Of a stretch of DNA of 64,000 nucleotides, positions 58,995 through 64,000 are shown piece after piece. Origin of the DNA: [Flexibacter] sp. ATCC 35103 (GTDB lineage: Bacteria > Bacteroidota > Bacteroidia > Flavobacteriales > Flavobacteriaceae). Position numbers and translations under genes: made by a program. The stretch covers positions 124,001 through 188,000 of the forward strand of contig NZ_MTQF01000001.1 of NCBI RefSeq assembly GCF_001975985.1. The letters run 5' to 3'. Under the pieces are notes generated by a model. The model had not been told where the DNA came from and did no database searches. It saw nothing but the letters and a program-made list of their open reading frames with translations. Each line of letters starts with the position of its first letter. Position 1 is the first letter of the stretch.

Positions 58995-59780
58995 ATGAAA
59001 CAAAAATTTCTACTATTAATTTTAACGGCACTTTTGGTTTCCTGCAAAGAAAGTTCAGGACAAGAAATTAATCCTGTAAAGCCTGACAACACAAAACAAG
59101 AAGCAAAAAATACAGTATCTAAAGTGGCAGATTCATTAGAAACAGCTGTTTATTTTATAAAATCAAAAAAGATAGCTGCTCCAGATGAACTTAGAAAATA
59201 TATAAAAGAAAAAATCGAAAGTGTAGAAAGTATTGATTTTACAGGAGATAAAGTTGCTGATTATATTTGTAAAACTGCAATAGACACGTCTGGAATTGGA
59301 AATGAATACTGGATTTCATCCGAATACAAAACAATAAAAAAAGTAAAATATTACGGAGATGGTTTTCAGTATCGCTGGTTTATAAATTTAGATAATGACC
59401 CTGAACCTGAAATGTTTGAAACAAATGGTGACGAAGATGGTGCAGACTACACTATTACAGATCAAAATTTAGTAACAGGAAAAGACAAGACCTTGCTTTA
59501 TATCAATCCGGTTATAATTGAAAACAATAAAAAATATTGGGGTTATTCGTGGGACGTAAAAAATATAATGGCACGAAAAAAAGGAAATAATATTGAGTTA
59601 TTCTGCTCTTTAAGCCATCAAATAATCAGGGATGGAAATGAAGAATTTGATCCTGAATTCCAAAAAATAATGCCGGCACTGTTTTTTACCGGACATCACA
59701 CGCAAGAAAGCGGAAACCTCGTTATTAAAGATGAAAAATGGTTAACATTACAGGAAATTATCAAACAAACCAAAAGATAA
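58995..59780 (+). CDS. Lipoprotein of unknown function
   Basis: The protein has 261 residues from ATG 58995. The frame is open from 58824, but the lipobox places the start here: MKQKFLLLILTALLVSC. After a Lys/Asn-rich linker there is a compact domain (VESIDFTGDKVADYICKTAIDTSGIGNEYWISSEYKTIKKVKYYGDGFQYRWFINLDNDPEPEMFETNGDEDGADYTI). Its DxDxDPEPEMFxxxGxExGxxY pattern looks like a calcium-binding or FG-GAP-like loop. It is probably outer-membrane anchored. No family name recognised. Confidence 0.83.
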   Translation: MKQKFLLLILTALLVSCKESSGQEINPVKPDNTKQEAKNTVSKVADSLETAVYFIKSKKIAAPDELRKYIKEKIESVESIDFTGDKVADYICKTAIDTSGIGNEYWISSEYKTIKKVKYYGDGFQYRWFINLDNDPEPEMFETNGDEDGADYTITDQNLVTGKDKTLLYINPVIIENNKKYWGYSWDVKNIMARKKGNNIELFCSLSHQIIRDGNEEFDPEFQKIMPALFFTGHHTQESGNLVIKDEKWLTLQEIIKQTKR

Positions 59781-59862
59781 TCTCATAACTATAAAATTCA
59801 AATCCCATTTATAACAAATGGGATTTTTTTTTGGTTCTTCTTCTTCTTCATTAAATCTGTAT

Positions 59863-60510
59863 TTACAAAATACCGGACTTATCGTGTTTAGGATTATAAA
59901 GCATTGCTGTACACAAGCAGTTTTTTCTTTCTTTATTAATTAATATCGGGCAATTGATACACGACTCGCAATTCTCCCAGAAAAGTTCATCAGTCGTTAA
60001 TTCAGAATAAGTTACGGGTTCAAAACCCAGTTCGTGATTCATTTTCATCACAGCCAGACCAGTAGTAAGGCTGAATATCGCTGCTTCAGGGTATTTTTGA
60101 CGGCTTAATTCAAAAATTTTTCTCTTAATGTTTTTTGCAAGTCCAGTATGTCTGAATTGTGGCGCAACAATCAATCCGGAATTAGAAACATATTTACCGT
60201 TATCCCAGGAAGAGATAAAAGAAAAACCTGCCCAATCACCATCTGATGAAAAAGCAATAACAGCTTCACCATTTTTCATTTTTTCTTCAAGTAGTTCAGC
60301 AGGTCTTGCAGAAATACCTGTTCCGCGCGCTATAGCAGATGATAATGTTACATCGCAAATTTCTTTTAACCAGAAAACATGGTTGATATTAGCAATTTCA
60401 ATTATAAAATCAATTGATTTGTCTACTATTTTATTTTGAATGGATAAGGTTGTTTTTTCTGAGAATGAATCCCGTATGTAAAAATCTTCAGTTAGTTGTT
60501 GGGTTTTCAT
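59863..60510 (-). CDS. GNAT-family N-acetyltransferase with C-terminal Cys cluster
   Basis: The protein has 215 residues. FSFISSWDNGKYVSNSGLIVAPQFRHTGLAKNIKRKIFELSRQKYP carries the acetyl-CoA loop (Q/RxxGxG/A variant RHTGLA), with ALTTGLAVMKMNHELGFEPV as the later strand-helix. The tail CESCINCPILINKERKNCLC has five Cys residues, a likely metal site. The same end occurs, as I recall, in the GNAT enzyme of Bacteroidota arginine clusters that acts on glutamate or ornithine. Here no arg genes are nearby, so the substrate is open. It is a single gene. Confidence 0.85.
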   Translation of the reverse strand: MKTQQLTEDFYIRDSFSEKTTLSIQNKIVDKSIDFIIEIANINHVFWLKEICDVTLSSAIARGTGISARPAELLEEKMKNGEAVIAFSSDGDWAGFSFISSWDNGKYVSNSGLIVAPQFRHTGLAKNIKRKIFELSRQKYPEAAIFSLTTGLAVMKMNHELGFEPVTYSELTTDELFWENCESCINCPILINKERKNCLCTAMLYNPKHDKSGIL

Positions 60511-60955
60511 ATTGATTTACTGTATTTCCGTTTTTATTATTAGTAAATATCCAATCTGCGGCATACAAAAACATAATTTCCAAATTACATACCATACTAC
60601 CATAACTATCAACTTATAAGTGCCAGAACCTATTCTACATGATTTTTTTGGGAATAATAATTATTTATCTCTCTTTATCTTCTTATCAAAATGATACGTT
60701 TTTATCATTTTGATGCAGTTTTCAAAATTCTATTTCAGAAAGAGAAACATGCTTTTTTGCTGAAATTTCAGGCATTACAATACTTATTTGACTTTATAAT
60801 TTATAAACTTATCCAAAAATAAAAACCTGATAATGATAGTTTTACAACTTATACTGGTCATCATAAGAAACAATGAATGGTATTTTTGCATCGGTCTGAT
60901 AAAAAGCTATTTACACAAGCAATTAATTAGACATCAATACATTAACTTTTGAAAT
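60511..60955. other. Divergent intergenic region with one dyad
   Basis: These 445 AT-rich bases lie between the GNAT and lytic transglycosylase genes. The notable element is the dyad at 60686-60713. TATTTTTG at 60881-60888 is a candidate -7 box for the transglycosylase gene, but has no spaced TTG. No small gene seen. Confidence 0.55.
60686..60713. promoter_or_regulatory. 11-bp dyad, operator or hairpin
   Basis: TCAAAATGATA (60686-60696) and TATCATTTTGA (60703-60713) are perfect inverted repeats around six bases. They sit about 170 bases upstream of one divergent gene and 240 upstream of the other. No T-run follows, so an operator is more likely than a terminator. Confidence 0.45.
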
Positions 60956-62293
60956 ATGATAAATAAAAAAATCACTCGCTACTTTTATATCTTGTTTTTA
61001 ATTCCGTTTTTTTCACAGGCAGTCGCCCAAAACAAAGGAACCAAAGCAAAAGATAAAAGTAATGTTTACCTGGATTCTGTTAAAAAGACATTTGTCAAAA
61101 ATAATATGACTGCACGTGTTGATAGTTTATGGATGAGTGAATTAACGAGTTTAAATAATTTTAATGCTCTTTCATCTGATATTGAAAATAGTATAACAGA
61201 TAAAAAAGTTGACTTAGAATTACCTACCGAAGTGCTTAAAGCGAGGTTAGCTGCAATGAATTCTAAATCTCCGTTTAATATTGAATACAATCCACAACTT
61301 GAAAACGTTATAAAGTCGTTTCTTAAATACAGAAAAAAATCATTTGGACGATTAATGGCGATTTCTGAATATTATTTTCCGTTGTTTGAAGAAGCATTAA
61401 CTAAAGAAAATATTCCGTTAGAGATAAAATATCTGGCTGTAGTTGAGTCTGCATTGAATCCAAAAGCAGTTTCAAAAATGGGAGCTACCGGACTTTGGCA
61501 ATTTATGTTTCATACCGGAAAACAATACAAACTAAAGATTGATTCATATGTAGATGAGCGCCATGATCCTCTAAAATCAACTGAGGCTGCAGCAAAATAT
61601 ATGACGAGTATGTATAAAGCTTTTGGCGACTGGGACCTGGTTTTAGCCGCTTATAATTCAGGACCGGGAAATGTTTCTAAAGCAATTAACCGTTCCGGCG
61701 GACAAAAAAATTACTGGAACATCAGAAAACAGCTTCCTAAAGAAACACAAGGCTACATTCCTGCTTTTCTGGCTACTATGTATCTTTATGAATACCATGC
61801 AGAACATGGCATTAAGCCTGAAAAAGCATTGGTAAAACATTTTGCTACTGATACGATAATGATTAAAAAGAAAATGAGCTTTAAACAAATTTCTGATTTA
61901 ATAGATATTCCAATTGCACAACTCGAATTGCTAAATCCATCTTATAAACTAAATGTTATTCCGGTTTATGACAATCAAAATCATTATTTGAGATTGCCTC
62001 AGGATAAAGTGGCGATTTTTACTTTAAATGAAGATAAAATCTACGCTTATGCAGCACATCAATCTGGTTTGCGTGAAAAACCAATTTATACTTCTACAGC
62101 AATTGCGGCAAAAAGTACAAGTTCTAAAAGCACCACAACATTTGAAAAAACAAAGTATTACACCATAAAAAAAGGAGATACACTGGGCAGTATTGCAAGA
62201 AAATATGCTGTTTCTGTCTCTGACTTAAAAAAGTGGAACAAGATAAACGGAGATCTGCTTGCGTTGGGTAAAAACCTAAAAGTAACAAAGTAG
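60956..62293 (+). CDS. MltD-like membrane-bound lytic transglycosylase with LysM
   Basis: The protein has 445 residues. The N-terminus has a signal peptide (ITRYFYILFLIPFFSQAVAQ). The SLT domain (about 145-290) contains VVESALNPKAVSKMGATGLWQFM with catalytic Glu164, and DWDLVLAAYNSGPGNVSKA. One LysM module ends the protein (YYTIKKGDTLGSIARKYAVSVSDLKKWNKINGDLLALGKNLKV). It cleaves peptidoglycan to 1,6-anhydro ends in the periplasm. It converges with an MreB paralog, and both concern cell-wall shape, though they do not share a transcript. Confidence 0.93.
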   Translation: MINKKITRYFYILFLIPFFSQAVAQNKGTKAKDKSNVYLDSVKKTFVKNNMTARVDSLWMSELTSLNNFNALSSDIENSITDKKVDLELPTEVLKARLAAMNSKSPFNIEYNPQLENVIKSFLKYRKKSFGRLMAISEYYFPLFEEALTKENIPLEIKYLAVVESALNPKAVSKMGATGLWQFMFHTGKQYKLKIDSYVDERHDPLKSTEAAAKYMTSMYKAFGDWDLVLAAYNSGPGNVSKAINRSGGQKNYWNIRKQLPKETQGYIPAFLATMYLYEYHAEHGIKPEKALVKHFATDTIMIKKKMSFKQISDLIDIPIAQLELLNPSYKLNVIPVYDNQNHYLRLPQDKVAIFTLNEDKIYAYAAHQSGLREKPIYTSTAIAAKSTSSKSTTTFEKTKYYTIKKGDTLGSIARKYAVSVSDLKKWNKINGDLLALGKNLKVTK

Positions 62294-62394
62294 AGTAAAA
62301 TACAGGAACCAACAATCCAATTTCTTTCCTTGTAAACTTTTCCCCAAAAGTTTCCCTGAATTTAAATCATAAGATTATAAAAAGTTCCATAAAT

Positions 62395-62434
62395 AACCCG
62401 ACAGTCCAATATATTTGGAATATACTGTCGGGTT
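62395..62434. terminator. Bidirectional terminator between transglycosylase and mreB genes
   Basis: AACCCGACAGT (62395-62405) pairs with ACTGTCGGGTT (62424-62434). The 18-base loop itself contains a CCAA/TTGG pairing. T-rich sequence follows on the plus strand. Confidence 0.8.
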
Positions 62435-62461
62435 TATTATTTTCTAAATGCGATACTGTGA

Positions 62462-63490
62462 TTATTTTACGAGTACACTTCGGTATCTTGGTATATCTTT
62501 TAAGACAATACCGGTACCTCTAACTACAGCTCTCAAAGGATCTTCTGCAATATAAACGGGTAAATCTGTCTTTTGGGATATTCTTTTATCAAGACCACGC
62601 AGCATTGCTCCTCCTCCTGCAAGATAAAGTCCTGTATTATAAATATCTGCAGCAAGTTCCGGTGGTGTCATAGAAAGTGTTACCATAATAGCATCTTCAA
62701 TTCGCAGTATTGATTTATCGAGTGCTCTTGCAATTTCCCTAAAATTAATCCGTACTTCTTTAGGTTTACCCGTAAGCAAATCCCTTCCGCGAACCATAAT
62801 ATCTTCCGGCGGATATTCCAGTTCTTCTGTAGCTGCGCCAACATCAATTTTTATCATCTCTGCAGAAGCATCCCCAATATATAAATTGTGTTGTGTACGC
62901 ATGTAAAACAGAATGTCATTGGTAAAAACATCTCCGGCAATTTTTATAGATTTATCACAAATTATTCCTCCAAGGGCAATTACCGCAATTTCTGTAGTTC
63001 CGCCTCCAATATCTACGATGATATTTCCTTTTGGCAGCATCACATCAAGACCAATCCCAATAGCCGCGGCCATAGGTTCATGAATCAAAAATACTTCTTT
63101 CCCGTTTACACGTTCGCAAGATTCTTTTACAGCTCTCATTTCGACCTCAGTAATTCCACTCGGGATACATACAACCATTCGTAATGCGGGGGTGAAAAAA
63201 TTTTTCTTTAGTTCCGGTATGTTTTTTATAAACCAGCTGATCATTTTTTCTGAGGCATCAAAATCTGCAATAACCCCGTCTTTAAGCGGTCTGATGGTTT
63301 TAATATTCTCGTGTGTTTTACCTTGCATTAAACTTGCCTCTTTACCTACGGCAATAATTTTTCCGTTTCTAATATCCCTGGCTACAATCGATGGACTGTC
63401 TACTACAATTTTTCCGTCATAAATTATTAAAGTATTCGCAGTTCCCAAATCCATAGCTATTTCCACTATCATAAAATCAAATAAGCCCAT
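62462..63490 (-). CDS. mreB: MreB-family rod-shape actin homolog, stand-alone copy
   Basis: The protein has 342 residues from ATG 63490; a longer frame to 63547 adds a non-homologous leader. MGLFDFMIVEIAMDLGTANTLII is the phosphate-1 loop, GNIIVDIGGGTTEIAVIALGG phosphate-2 and YLAGGGAMLRGLDKRI the adenosine motif. AVGKEASLMQGKTHENIKTIRPLKDGVIADFDASEKMI is typical MreB. It forms membrane-bound filaments that guide wall synthesis. No mreC/mreD/pbp2/rodA genes follow; the neighbour converges. This suggests a second mreB copy rather than the main mre operon, though the rest of the genome is not visible. Confidence 0.93.
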   Translation of the reverse strand: MGLFDFMIVEIAMDLGTANTLIIYDGKIVVDSPSIVARDIRNGKIIAVGKEASLMQGKTHENIKTIRPLKDGVIADFDASEKMISWFIKNIPELKKNFFTPALRMVVCIPSGITEVEMRAVKESCERVNGKEVFLIHEPMAAAIGIGLDVMLPKGNIIVDIGGGTTEIAVIALGGIICDKSIKIAGDVFTNDILFYMRTQHNLYIGDASAEMIKIDVGAATEELEYPPEDIMVRGRDLLTGKPKEVRINFREIARALDKSILRIEDAIMVTLSMTPPELAADIYNTGLYLAGGGAMLRGLDKRISQKTDLPVYIAEDPLRAVVRGTGIVLKDIPRYRSVLVK

Positions 63491-63726
63491 AATATAGTTT
63501 TGTTTAAGAACGTTGATTATTGTTGTTTTATTCTCTATAAATAACAATAATCGAATGTAGCCATAAAAAATTCTTATTTATCACAATATTTAAGTTATTG
63601 TATATCAGTACATAAATTCTATTAAATACTAACATTTTTGAATAAAAAAACAATCCTAAATTTTTCTTAAAGAAAAAATGAACTATTATATATCTTAATA
63701 AATATAAAATCATATAGTCAAAAAAA

Positions 63727-63754
63727 AGCCCTTTCAAATAGGATTGAAAGGGCT
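63727..63754 (-). terminator. Terminator after the T9SS-tail gene
   Basis: AGCCCTTTCAA (63727-63737) pairs with TTGAAAGGGCT (63744-63754). An A-run on the left becomes a T-run on the minus strand. It lies 24 bases beyond the stop codon. Confidence 0.85.
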
Positions 63755-63777
63755 GATTTTTAAAAAACAGTAACTCG

Positions 63778-64000
63778 TTATTGCTTAATAAAAGATTTAT
63801 TGACAATAGTATTTCCCGTTTGAATACGTAATAAATAGACTCCTTTTACCAGATGGCTGCAATTGTACGGAATATCAATTCTACCAATTTCATAAGTCTG
63901 ATTTGCAATCACATTTAATTTGCGTCCGTTAATATCAAATAGCGAAATCGTCACCTTTTGCAGCTCAGTTTGCATAAACGAAATATTTATGTTTCCTGAT
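63778..64000 (-). CDS. C-terminus of a T9SS-exported protein, 5' part outside window
   Basis: The open frame enters from the right edge and ends at 63778. The last ~74 residues include SGNINISFMQTELQKVTISLFDINGRKLNVI, then IGRIDIPYNCSHLVKGVYLLRIQTGNTIVNKSFIKQ. This is a type A T9SS sorting domain (LxDxxGRxL, L..GVYLLRI, K.FIK end). It directs export across the outer membrane and attachment or release. The passenger domain is not visible, so its activity is unknown. Confidence 0.9.
   Translation of the reverse strand, partial: SGNINISFMQTELQKVTISLFDINGRKLNVIANQTYEIGRIDIPYNCSHLVKGVYLLRIQTGNTIVNKSFIKQ

Overview
The window looks like a Flavobacterium chromosome segment (Bacteroidota). The support is a low G+C content (roughly one third), a SusC-type TonB receptor, type IX secretion (T9SS) C-terminal sorting domains ending in KKLIVK-like tails, lipoproteins with short lipoboxes, A-rich leaders instead of Shine-Dalgarno sites, and several promoters of the Bacteroidota type TTG-N19/21-TAnnTTTG. 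I saw no rRNA, tRNA, transposase, phage gene or CRISPR array. About 56 genes, gene fragments or gene ends are supported.

Layout. 1-3 kb: a SusC-like receptor cut by the left edge, with a long AT-rich leader holding an opposite-strand terminator. 3.8-8.3 kb: an acidic beta-propeller-like protein, an OmpA-type lipoprotein and a large methyltransferase. 8.4-14.4 kb: a metal-efflux RND operon in which the CzcA-type pump is fused in frame to a TolC-type outer-membrane protein, followed by its lipoprotein adaptor and preceded by a small conserved-looking envelope protein. 14.6-21.5 kb: a secreted sulfatase, an atypical gene flanked by direct repeats next to the 3' remnant of a lost T9SS gene, and a GH87-like alpha-1,3-glucanase with a T9SS tail. 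21.8-33.7 kb: an HxlR/azoreductase pair with a clear dyad operator, two secreted unknowns, DUF763, a UvrD-like helicase, a DHA2 exporter, an exported PPC-domain protein and a CPA2 antiporter with a lipoprotein.

33.9-46.8 kb is rich in small redox and electrophile-handling enzymes (FAD monooxygenase with a DnaJ-like zinc-finger head, ALDH, ABM monooxygenase, exported DJ-1/PfpI protein, Gfo/Idh/MocA oxidoreductase, VOC-SnoaL fusion, SDRs). These are interleaved with one-component regulators (AraC, two Crp/Fnr, two more HxlR), several with visible dyads in the adjoining intergenic DNA.

46.8-53.4 kb is an island of very small hydrophilic, membrane or exported proteins, a lone receiver-domain protein and a CheB-CheR-PAS-histidine kinase hybrid. 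The most unusual signal in the window is here. Four small-protein genes, plus a fifth 22 kb away (24.8 kb), share a promoter layout of TTATATAA-like box, N13-14, TTATATAA-like box, N21-22, TAnnTTTR, without a properly spaced TTG -33. I interpret this as a regulon of small proteins under an unidentified activator or alternative sigma factor.

53.4-58.7 kb is a cell-surface signalling and uptake operon (ECF sigma, a 69-residue protein, FecR anti-sigma, STN-containing TonB receptor, DUF4249 lipoprotein). 59-64 kb carries a lipoprotein, a GNAT enzyme with a Cys cluster, an MltD-like lytic transglycosylase, a stand-alone MreB paralog and the tail of another T9SS-exported protein. All functions are read from sequence patterns without database searches.
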